32,155 nucleotides of DNA from JANYGM01 sp043764015 (GTDB taxonomy: Bacteria > Bacteroidota > Bacteroidia > Cytophagales > Thermonemataceae). Under the pieces are notes generated by a model, which ran no database searches, was not told the origin of the DNA, and saw only the letters and a program-made list of their open reading frames with translations. The DNA lies in assembly GCA_043764015.1 (NCBI GenBank), contig JAYUKY010000103.1, positions 1 to 32,155 on the forward strand. Direction: 5' to 3'. The translations under genes were made by a program, and so were the position numbers. This document shows positions 25,828-32,155 of the stretch, piece after piece. Every line of letters starts with the position of its first letter. Position 1 is the stretch's first letter.

Positions 25828-26376
25828 TTACTCCAATTCCAGTTCTTGTTCAATTAGCTTATTTTTAGTTTTTCTCTCTTTTTTATATTTTTCTGATGTT
25901 GTACTTCCACAATAAAAATTTGTATTGTCATTATTAAAGTGCATTGTTGATTCTGCCAAATATGAGCCTTGTTTTATCATTATTCCGTTAAATTTGCAAT
26001 CTTCATTACCGCAATTATGCTTAGAATAATCTCCAAAATTTCTATGTTTTATTTTTTTATCTTTGAGTGTTTTCTCTTGGAAATTGTGTATATCTGTGAT
26101 AAGTTGATTTTCATCAGCTTTGGTCATTTCTCGTCCCAAAACAGTCAAATCAAAATAAGTGCTAACATCTTTTAGTTGCAAAAAGTCATATGTTTTCTGA
26201 AAAAACGTATTTGCATAATCTCTAATGGCTATTTTCTCATCAAGCAAAAGTTTTTCATTTTCCAAAATAGACCTATAAAGCCCCAATACGTTAAAATCAG
26301 TATATTTTTTATGATTATCAATATAAAAAATATAGGCTGATTTGGAGAGTTGATTGAATTTTTGGTTAATTTTCAT
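25828..26376 (-). CDS. Unknown 182-aa protein with Cys/His cluster
   Basis: Not recognised. The N-terminal two thirds look helical (AYIFYIDNHKKYTDF, RSILENEKLLLDEKIAIRDY). The C-terminal part has His120, Cys122 and Cys127 (KHNCGNEDCKF), His146 and Cys156 (FYCG), a possible zinc-binding set. The tail is highly charged (KYKKERKTKNKLIEQELELE). It starts 17 bp after the orphan nuclease-like gene at 26394-26999 and is probably its operon partner. Its last ~65 bp are duplicated at 25044-25110, on the far side of the retropepsin cassette. Confidence 0.7.
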   Translation of the reverse strand: MKINQKFNQLSKSAYIFYIDNHKKYTDFNVLGLYRSILENEKLLLDEKIAIRDYANTFFQKTYDFLQLKDVSTYFDLTVLGREMTKADENQLITDIHNFQEKTLKDKKIKHRNFGDYSKHNCGNEDCKFNGIMIKQGSYLAESTMHFNNDNTNFYCGSTTSEKYKKERKTKNKLIEQELELE

Positions 26377-26393
26377 AGTTTAAAATCTCTTAT

Positions 26394-26999
26394 TTAAAGT
26401 TGTTTTTTTGCTTCTCCCAGCAAATAATCCAAAATAGTAATGAGTTTTGCAAGTTCTGTTACACCATAAGCAGAGGTATTTTTAGTAACAATATCTCCTT
26501 CTAATTTGGCAAATTCCCAAAGTTTGCCAGTTGTAACAATTCCTAAAATAACAACATTTGGGTTAGTATTAAGTTTCTGACACGCAAGCATTTGCGCTAT
26601 ACATTGCGCCCAACCTTCCACAAAATTATCTGACTTTGCTTCTACTGTTGTAATGATAGGATAAGAAATGATTTCGTATTGTTTTTGGTCAAGTTGTGTA
26701 AACATAAAATCAGGCACGCCACACAAATCATCATCATATTTAATTCCTTGATGACTCCACATATTCATATCTCGCAAATACATATTAAGCCAAACATAAC
26801 GTAAGATAGGTGATACAAGTGTTTCACAAGCAAGTGTTTCATTGCTACGATAGGTTTCAATATTAAGGTTTATATCCTCTTGAAAAGAGGTTTTTATATT
26901 TATTTCAGGCAAATTAGGAATAAAATTCTCTAAATTAACAATAATTTGAGGATGTTTAGCCTTCAAAATAGTTAGATCTTTATAATCTGTAAATGCCAT
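26394..26999 (-). CDS. Orphan PD-(D/E)XK nuclease-like protein
   Basis: 201 aa from the ATG at 26999; the longer reading to 27089 needs a TTG start and adds a poorly structured N-terminus. The core reads Glu59 (ACETLVSPIL), Asp97 (CGVPDFMF), Glu120-x-Lys122 (ITTVEAKSD), then Gln132 and Gln136 (GWAQCIAQML), the same E...D...ExK...Q order as the protein at 21995-22627. No R-M partner is adjacent. A 182-aa unknown gene follows 17 bp later. The role may be DNA cleavage, or the fold may be kept for another use; sequence alone does not tell. Confidence 0.72.
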   Translation of the reverse strand: MAFTDYKDLTILKAKHPQIIVNLENFIPNLPEINIKTSFQEDINLNIETYRSNETLACETLVSPILRYVWLNMYLRDMNMWSHQGIKYDDDLCGVPDFMFTQLDQKQYEIISYPIITTVEAKSDNFVEGWAQCIAQMLACQKLNTNPNVVILGIVTTGKLWEFAKLEGDIVTKNTSAYGVTELAKLITILDYLLGEAKKQL

Positions 27000-27708
27000 A
27001 ATTGTAGTATTTTTTAAAAAATTACCCTTTCCATTGTTATTTCGTTGCTTTGATATAATTTTTGTTTCTATGGTTAAGTCAGACCGCAATTTTTAAACTA
27101 TTTAACAATTGAAATACAAAAATACGTTATTTTTTGGAATATACACGTGAGAAATACGAAAGATATTACACAAAAATTGATAAAACCCCAAAAGCACTTT
27201 TTTGAAATATAAACATAAATTTAAGGAGTTTTTAAGGGACTTTTTGTTATCTTAAGAATTGAGATTAAACAACTTTACTTTTTAAATTTATTACATATAA
27301 TAGTTGTGGTAAGACTTGGTTAAATTCAACTCTATGATATCAATACTATGGACGGTTTTCAATCTTAAAAGATATATATGTTTTTTATTTTATGATTTAT
27401 TTTAACATACTGAATTGTTCCGCCTATTTTCCATAATAAATGTAGAATTTGAACGATAAAGGCACTTTCTGTGGGTATGTTGTCCCAATTAATTATGTTT
27501 TAAATATTCTCAAAAATCTGGGGTGAAATATTTGGTAGGGACACCAAACGTGGGTTTAGCCTTGTTTGGTGTCCTCACCAAACAACAAAATACTGTTTTG
27601 CAACAAATTATCTAAATTTCACAAAAAACAATAAAAAATACGCTCATTTCCACATTTTTTCCTAAATTTCGTAAAAATTCAACTTAATAAAAAAAAGCTA
27701 AAAAACTT
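27000..27708. other. 709-bp spacer upstream of the carbonic anhydrase gene
   Basis: AT-rich with no convincing ORF. A minus-strand TATTTTTG at 27117-27124 could be the -7 box of the 26999 operon, giving a leader of about 110 nt. The only strong structure is the inverted repeat at 27531-27582. No clear promoter for the carbonic anhydrase gene could be picked. Confidence 0.6.
27531..27582. repeat. Palindromic repeat with GTTTGGTGTCC arm
   Basis: 19-bp arms, TTTGGTAGGGACACCAAAC (27531-27549) and GTTTGGTGTCCTCACCAAA (27564-27582), two mismatches, 14-nt loop. The 3' arm is itself a small palindrome (TTTGGTG-TCCT-CACCAAA) continuing into CAACA. It resembles the GTTGT..GGTG..CACC..ACAAC palindromes at 24970 and 28456. 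Confidence 0.7.
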
Positions 27709-28353
27709 ATGCCAGTTTCAAAAGAAATATACCAAAAACTTCTTCAAAATAATGAAGAATGGGTAAAAGAACGCCTCAAAACTGATGCTAACTACTTTGC
27801 AGACTTAGAAAAAGGACAAAGTCCGCATTTTCTTTGGATTGGTTGCGCTGATAGCAGAGTGCCAGCAGAAGAAATTACAGGACTTGAGCCTGGTGATGTT
27901 TTTGTACATAGAAACATTGCCAATGTGGTTTCTACCAATGATTTTAATTTGATGAGCGTTTTGCAATATGCCGTAGAAGTACTTCACGTGCAACACATTA
28001 TTGTGTGTGGGCATTATGGTTGTGGGGGCGTGCTGGCATCTATGAGCAACAAAGATTTTGGTTTGGTGAATAAATGGCTTCATAACATCAAAGAAGTGTA
28101 TTTTACGCATTACAAAGAACTTGATGCCATAGAAAATGAAGAGCAACGTGGGCGCAGGCTCGTAGAACTCAACGTACAAGAGCAAGTACGCAATTTGGCA
28201 GAAACTTCTATTGTGCAAAAAGCGTGGAATAAACGTGAGTTAAGCGTTCATGGCTGGGTTTTTGATATGGGAACAGGACTTATTAAGGATTTAGATGTGA
28301 TGCTGGACGACCAAGAAAGCTTGCACCCTATTTTTAGATATGATTTGAAATAA
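27709..28353 (+). CDS. can: Beta-class carbonic anhydrase
   Basis: 214-aa zinc enzyme that interconverts CO2 and bicarbonate in the cytoplasm. Zinc ligands are Cys46 (FLWIGCADSRVPAEE), His102 and Cys105 (IIVCGHYGCGG); the Asp48-Arg50 dyad is intact. HRNIANVV and the C-terminal SVHGWVFDMGTG also fit the plant/bacterial Can type. Length is normal and there is no signal peptide. It stands alone between two large palindrome-rich spacers. Confidence 0.95.
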   Translation: MPVSKEIYQKLLQNNEEWVKERLKTDANYFADLEKGQSPHFLWIGCADSRVPAEEITGLEPGDVFVHRNIANVVSTNDFNLMSVLQYAVEVLHVQHIIVCGHYGCGGVLASMSNKDFGLVNKWLHNIKEVYFTHYKELDAIENEEQRGRRLVELNVQEQVRNLAETSIVQKAWNKRELSVHGWVFDMGTGLIKDLDVMLDDQESLHPIFRYDLK

Positions 28354-28455
28354 TTAGGAATTGTGAATTAAATTGTTATTAAGAAATAGAATATAATACT
28401 CTTGTAATCAAATAGTTATAGCATCTTTTTTTTGCAAAAGGTATCAAAAAACCGC

Positions 28456-28492
28456 CGTTGTTTGGTGTTTTAGCGTAGCGACACCAACAACG
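28456..28492. repeat. Palindromic repeat, left copy
   Basis: CGTTGTTTGGTGTTTTAGCG followed by TAGCGACACCAACAACG; the ends pair as CGTTGT..GGTGT / ACACC..ACAACG. It is largely the reverse complement of the copy at 28554-28589. Confidence 0.7.
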
Positions 28493-28553
28493 AATTACGT
28501 AGAACAATACGCACAAACAAAAAATACAAGCGTCCCGCTAGTTTGTTGCAGCT

Positions 28554-28589
28554 CTTTGTTGGTGTCGCTGCGCTAAGACACCAACAAAG
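28554..28589. repeat. Palindromic repeat, right copy (inverted)
   Basis: Perfect 13-bp arms CTTTGTTGGTGTC / GACACCAACAAAG around GCTGCGCTAA. Relative to the left copy it is inverted, with the shared core GGTGTCGCTRCGCTAARACACC split here for length as GGTGTCGCTRCG + CTAARACACC. 61 bp separate the two. Confidence 0.75.
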
Positions 28590-28708
28590 GTATTTTTTAA
28601 TATAGATTTTTGACAGACCCTTTACAAATAATTTAAGATGTAAATAACTGATATACAATATATTACATCAATTAAAATATCAACAAATTGAATGCATTGT
28701 TTGGAATC

Positions 28709-28729
28709 AGATAAGGCATTGCCTTATCT
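28709..28729. repeat. Short perfect palindrome AGATAAGGCA-T-TGCCTTATCT
   Basis: 10-bp arms around a single T, followed by CTAC. The GGCATTGCC core with an adjacent TCTCTAC is reminiscent of GTAGAGA...TCTCTAC short palindromes known from cyanobacterial and other genomes (recollection). Confidence 0.5.
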
Positions 28730-28735
28730 CTACAA

Positions 28736-28955
28736 TTAGATAACGACATTGGTATTTTGTATTTTGTAGGCGTTTGATTTATCAAAACGCTGTTTTGGCA
28801 CAAAACAAATGGTAGAGAGAAAAACTCACTCGCTAACTTCACAGCATAAGTGATGCGGAATACATTGCACTACACTGTCTTTTGTCACAAAACACCACTT
28901 GATAAATCAAGCGGCTACGAAGTTTTAAATACAATTTATCAATGTCGTTGCCTAA
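28736..28955. mobile_element. 220-bp imperfect inverted repeat, MITE-like
   Basis: Outer ends TTAGATAACGACATTG (28736-28751) and its inverse (28940-28955, reverse complement TTAGGCAACGACATTG) differ at two bases. Similarity continues inward in patches: GTATTT, TAG.CG, TTGATTTATCAA and GTTTTG..ACAAAA on both arms. The centre (about 28810-28880) is unpaired. There is no ORF and no obvious target-site duplication. It could be a non-autonomous element, a degraded pair of IS ends or a structured RNA. Confidence 0.5.
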
Positions 28956-29039
28956 ATATACATTTTGGAATGTATGGCTATGCTAAAACACCTAATAACG
29001 GCGGAACACTACAAAAAGCTAATTAGCCAAATTTAACAA

Positions 29040-31853
29040 ATGAAAAAGAAAGAACTTGAAAATAGAATAAAGGAATTAGAACTTGAATTGAGCTACTTAA
29101 AATCTTCTAAATCTGATAAACAAGACTCACCAGAAAGTGAACAACGCTTTCGTAGTTTGGTAGAACAATCATTGTCTCCTATTTTAATTTTGAAAGGAGA
29201 AAATATGGTTTTAGATGTAGCCAATGAACCATCATTCAAAATATTAAATGTAGGAAAAGAAGCATTGGGTAAACCTTTTTTAGAAATTTTGCCCGAAATG
29301 AAAGACCAACCTTTCATGGATTTGTTGTTAGATGTATTGCACAACCACACAACGCACTACGGAAAAGAACAACCTACCCATTTTATGCGTGAAAACGGAG
29401 AAACTCAAACCGTTTATTTTAATTTTATCTATCAGCCATATAAAGAAAATGATGGCAGTATTTCTGGTATTATTGTTTTTGCAACTGACATAACAGAACA
29501 AGTCATTGCTTATAAAAAAATAAAAGAAAGTGAATTCCGTTTTCATAATATGGTTTATACTTCTCCTTCAATGATAGCTATTTTTAAAGGCAAAGAGATG
29601 ATTATTGAAATTGCTAATGATGCTATTATAGAAACGTGGGGCAAGGGAAAAGATGTTATTGGCAAATCATTGTTTGAAGTGCTACCTGAAGCCTCTGAAC
29701 AAGGTTTTGATAAATTGATACAAAGTGTGTATGAAACTGGTGAGCCAATACACGCCTATGAGATGCCTATCACCCTTTTACGCAACAGCAAACAACAGTT
29801 AATGCACTATAATTTTATCTACCAAGCACAGCGCAATCTGTATGGCGAAATAGAAGGCGTAGCAATACTAGCTAATGAAGTAACACCGCAAGTAGAAGCT
29901 AAAATCAAAGTAAAAGAAAGTGAAGAGCGTTTCCGTTTGTTGGCTGACAATGTACCATTGAACATATTTATCATAGAACCAACGGCAGAAGCTAATATCA
30001 GTTATTGGAATAAACATTGGTTGGATTATACAGGACAAACAATGGAAGAAGCACTTGACAGAGCTTGGGACAACATTATACACCCTGATGATGTACAGCC
30101 AATTATGGAGGTGTATGTACCCGCTTTTGAAGCACGTCTGCCTTATCACTTGCCTTGTATTCGTATTAGGCGGTATGATGGAGAATACAGGTGGTTTGCC
30201 GTGCAGGCAAATCCACGTTATTTGCCCAATGGGGAGTTTATGGGCTATATTGGCGTTGGTTTTGATGTTCACGAACAGAAACTACTTGAAATAGAATTGA
30301 TTAAGGCAAAAGAATTTGCTGAAAATGCTGTTAAGTCAAAGCAACAGTTTTTATCAAATATGAGCCACGAAATAAGAACGCCCCTAAATTCTATTTTAGG
30401 CTTTGCAAATGTGTTGCTGAAAACTGATTTAGGAGAAAAACAAAAAGAATATACAAAGGCTATAAAAACAAGTGGCAATTCTCTAAATTTACTCATCAAT
30501 GATATACTTGATTTGGCAAAAGTAGATGCTGGTAAAATGACATTTGAAAAACAACCATTTGATATACGCAAGTCAATAAGGGCAATGCTACATTCTTTTG
30601 ATTTGAAAATAAAAGAAAAAAATTTAGCCCTTGTGAGCGAATACGCCCCAGAAATACCAGAAATGTTAGTAGGTGATTCTTCAAAACTCAATCAGATTAT
30701 TTTAAATCTGATGAGTAATGCCATAAAATTTACACATAAAGGAGAAATTAGGTTAAGTGTTAAAATAAAAAAGGAAAATAAAAAAAATATTTCTATTGAA
30801 TTTGCCATTACTGATACAGGAATTGGCATTGCTGACGACAAAATAAATACCGTTTTTAATCTTTTTGAACAAGCAGAAATCAATATTTCCAACTTTTATG
30901 GCGGCACAGGGCTGGGGCTTGCCATCGTGAAACAGTTAGTAGAATTTCAGGGCGGAACTATTAGTGTTCGCAGTAAGATAGGGGAAGGTTCAACATTTGG
31001 GTTTATTATGCCATTTGAGAAAACCAATGTGAAAATAGCAGAAGAAGTAGAAATATTAAAATTAGATGAAAATACCAAAAAACTGCGTATTTTAGTAGCG
31101 GAAGATGTGGTTTTAAATCAATTATTAATTAAAATTATTTTAGCTGATTTTGGATTTGAATACGAGGTCGTAAGCAATGGTAAATTTGCCATTGAAAAAT
31201 TGGAAACCAATATTTATGATATTATTTTGATGGATTTGCAAATGCCCGAGATGAATGGTTTTGAAGCAACAAACCACATTCGTACCATTTTGAAACTCGA
31301 CACACCCATTTTAGCATTAACCGCAGATGTAACCACCGTAGATTTAGCAAAGTGTAAAGAGGCCGGAATGAACGATTATTTAGCCAAACCAATCGACGAA
31401 AAATTATTGTATACCAAAATTGTAGCTTTAGTAAAAAAAAATATTGTAAATAAAAAACATGCTATTATTAAAAAAGTAATTTTAGGAAAAACAAGATATA
31501 TTAATCTAAATTATTTAAACGAACGTACCAAATCGAATTCGGCACTTATGCTCGAAATGATCGCATTATATTTAGAGCAAACCCCGCCGCTGATAGCTTC
31601 GATGAATTTGAGTTTTCAAAATCGCGACTGGGACTTATTGCACAAATCGGTTCATAAAATTCTTCCTTCGTTTTCGATAATGGGAATTGATATTGGCTTT
31701 GAAAAAATGGCTCAAAAAATTCTAGAGTATGCACTTGCTATGCAAACCTCAGAAATTGCCGGGGCTTTAATTACCGAGCTAGGCGCAATATTAACACAAT
31801 CATGCGAAGAATTGCGGGAAGAAATACTACTTATAAAAAATAAAACCAAATGA
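29040..31853 (+). CDS. Hybrid sensor histidine kinase (PAS x3-HisKA-HATPase-REC-HPt)
   Basis: 937-aa cytoplasmic multi-step phosphorelay kinase; no membrane segment is seen. A short coiled coil (1-30) is followed by three PAS domains (about 36-160, 165-285, 295-420). The HisKA H-box is FLSNMSHEIRTPLNSILGF with His443. The HATPase domain shows NLMSNAIKFTHKGEI, ITDTGIGIADD and GGTGLGLAIVKQLVEFQGG. The receiver (about 682-800) has Glu688-Asp689, phospho-acceptor Asp732 (LMDLQMPEMNGFEA) and Lys783 (YLAKPID). A C-terminal HPt domain carries His872 (SVHKILPSF). The stimulus is unknown. The stop overlaps the start of a response regulator gene (ATGA). Serine codon use changes near the 3' end (see findings). 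Confidence 0.93.
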   Translation: MKKKELENRIKELELELSYLKSSKSDKQDSPESEQRFRSLVEQSLSPILILKGENMVLDVANEPSFKILNVGKEALGKPFLEILPEMKDQPFMDLLLDVLHNHTTHYGKEQPTHFMRENGETQTVYFNFIYQPYKENDGSISGIIVFATDITEQVIAYKKIKESEFRFHNMVYTSPSMIAIFKGKEMIIEIANDAIIETWGKGKDVIGKSLFEVLPEASEQGFDKLIQSVYETGEPIHAYEMPITLLRNSKQQLMHYNFIYQAQRNLYGEIEGVAILANEVTPQVEAKIKVKESEERFRLLADNVPLNIFIIEPTAEANISYWNKHWLDYTGQTMEEALDRAWDNIIHPDDVQPIMEVYVPAFEARLPYHLPCIRIRRYDGEYRWFAVQANPRYLPNGEFMGYIGVGFDVHEQKLLEIELIKAKEFAENAVKSKQQFLSNMSHEIRTPLNSILGFANVLLKTDLGEKQKEYTKAIKTSGNSLNLLINDILDLAKVDAGKMTFEKQPFDIRKSIRAMLHSFDLKIKEKNLALVSEYAPEIPEMLVGDSSKLNQIILNLMSNAIKFTHKGEIRLSVKIKKENKKNISIEFAITDTGIGIADDKINTVFNLFEQAEINISNFYGGTGLGLAIVKQLVEFQGGTISVRSKIGEGSTFGFIMPFEKTNVKIAEEVEILKLDENTKKLRILVAEDVVLNQLLIKIILADFGFEYEVVSNGKFAIEKLETNIYDIILMDLQMPEMNGFEATNHIRTILKLDTPILALTADVTTVDLAKCKEAGMNDYLAKPIDEKLLYTKIVALVKKNIVNKKHAIIKKVILGKTRYINLNYLNERTKSNSALMLEMIALYLEQTPPLIASMNLSFQNRDWDLLHKSVHKILPSFSIMGIDIGFEKMAQKILEYALAMQTSEIAGALITELGAILTQSCEELREEILLIKNKTK

Positions 31854-32155
31854 CCAACACCACTACTTTACGTCTGTTTTTAGTTGATGACGATGCTGTG
31901 TTTTTAAAATTATTAGAAATCGACTTTGTACAACTTGATCATTTTACGGTTCAAACTTTTGCAACGGGCGAACTTTGCATCGAAAATTTACATCAAAAAC
32001 CCGACCTAGTTATTTTAGATTATCATTTAGACGGAATTCAACAAACGGCCATGAATGGATTGCAAACACTTGACAAAATTAAAGAGTTTGACAACACCAT
32101 TCCGGTTATTATGTTATCATCGCAAGACAAAATTGATGTGGCAGTAAGCTGCATG
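31850..32155 (+). CDS. Response regulator, partial (runs off the window)
   Basis: The ATG at 31850 overlaps the kinase stop by 4 bp. The visible 102 residues form most of a receiver domain: LFLVDDDAVFLKLLEIDF, phospho-acceptor Asp57 (LVILDYHLDG), and VIMLSSQDKIDVAVSCM with the conserved Ser/Thr position. The invariant Lys and any output domain lie beyond the window end. It is the probable downstream partner of the hybrid kinase's HPt domain. Confidence 0.9.
   Translation, partial: MTNTTTLRLFLVDDDAVFLKLLEIDFVQLDHFTVQTFATGELCIENLHQKPDLVILDYHLDGIQQTAMNGLQTLDKIKEFDNTIPVIMLSSQDKIDVAVSCM

Larger units (their letters stand above)
28354..29039. other. 686-bp palindrome-rich spacer
   Basis: No convincing ORF. 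It holds an inverted pair of 36-bp palindromes (28456-28492, 28554-28589), a short perfect palindrome (28709-28729) and a 220-bp imperfect inverted repeat (28736-28955). The structures are listed separately. Confidence 0.7.

Noticed and set aside
27000..27089. N-terminal extension of the orphan nuclease-like protein
   Set aside because: Requires a TTG start and adds 30 residues of low-complexity sequence; the ATG at 26999 is preferred.
28470..28658. 62-aa minus-strand ORF in the palindrome-rich spacer
   Set aside because: Built mostly from the two palindromic repeats; Cys/Lys-rich with no recognisable pattern.
31530..31545. TCGAATTCGGCAC resembles a cDNA-library EcoRI adaptor end, suggesting vector contamination
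   Set aside because: The bases are in frame in the HPt domain (KSNSALMLEM), where family members have similar residues, and no further adaptor sequence follows. The resemblance is a coincidence.

Overview
The window looks like a low-GC member of the Bacteroidota, most likely of the Cytophagales type. The evidence is a SusC/SusD pair, a type IX secretion (T9SS) sorting domain, a SprE/PorW-like lipoprotein, the fused isobutyryl-CoA mutase IcmF, several lipoboxes ending in SC, and -7 promoter motifs of the form TAnnTTTG. The genus cannot be fixed from sequence alone. No rRNA, tRNA or CRISPR array was seen.

Layout. 1-328: spacer with a strong terminator. 329-3778: icmF. 3886-13638: an outer-membrane uptake and secretion block, with a 106-aa secreted TonB-plug-like protein, SusC, SusD, a surface lipoprotein, then (after a terminator) a T9SS-sorted leishmanolysin-like metalloprotease with two more exported proteins. 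No glycoside hydrolase is present, so peptides or proteins are a more natural guess for the substrate than glycans. 13702-17411: a beta-propeller lipoprotein, a DUF1684 protein, tsaB and a zinc-independent MDR oxidoreductase. 17598-19778: a small acidic ORF, a PD-(D/E)XK restriction-endonuclease-like gene and a D12-class adenine methyltransferase, probably a type II R-M system. 19821-21314: miaB. 21315-22664: a spacer with a degraded mini-ORF, then an orphan PD-(D/E)XK protein between two similar terminators. 22706-24856 (-): SprE/PorW-like TPR lipoprotein.

24857-26999 (-) is the most unusual part. A second orphan PD-(D/E)XK gene is followed by a 182-aa unknown gene. Next comes a two-gene cassette (81-aa protein plus a retropepsin-like aspartic protease, overlapping by 4 bases). 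The cassette lies between two ~65-bp direct repeats; each is a copy of the 3' end of the 182-aa gene, and each is followed by a related palindrome. This suggests that the cassette arrived, or can leave, by recombination at the 3' end of that gene.

27709-28353: beta-carbonic anhydrase, with long spacers on both sides that are rich in palindromes, including a 220-bp imperfect inverted repeat. 29040 to the window end: a PAS-rich hybrid histidine kinase (HisKA, HATPase, REC, HPt) overlapping a response regulator that runs off the window. Codon use changes near the 3' end of the kinase gene.

Genes that plausibly work together: SusC, SusD and the lipoprotein (uptake); the metalloprotease with the T9SS, of which the SprE-like protein is a component; the R-M pair; the retropepsin pair; and the kinase with its response regulator.
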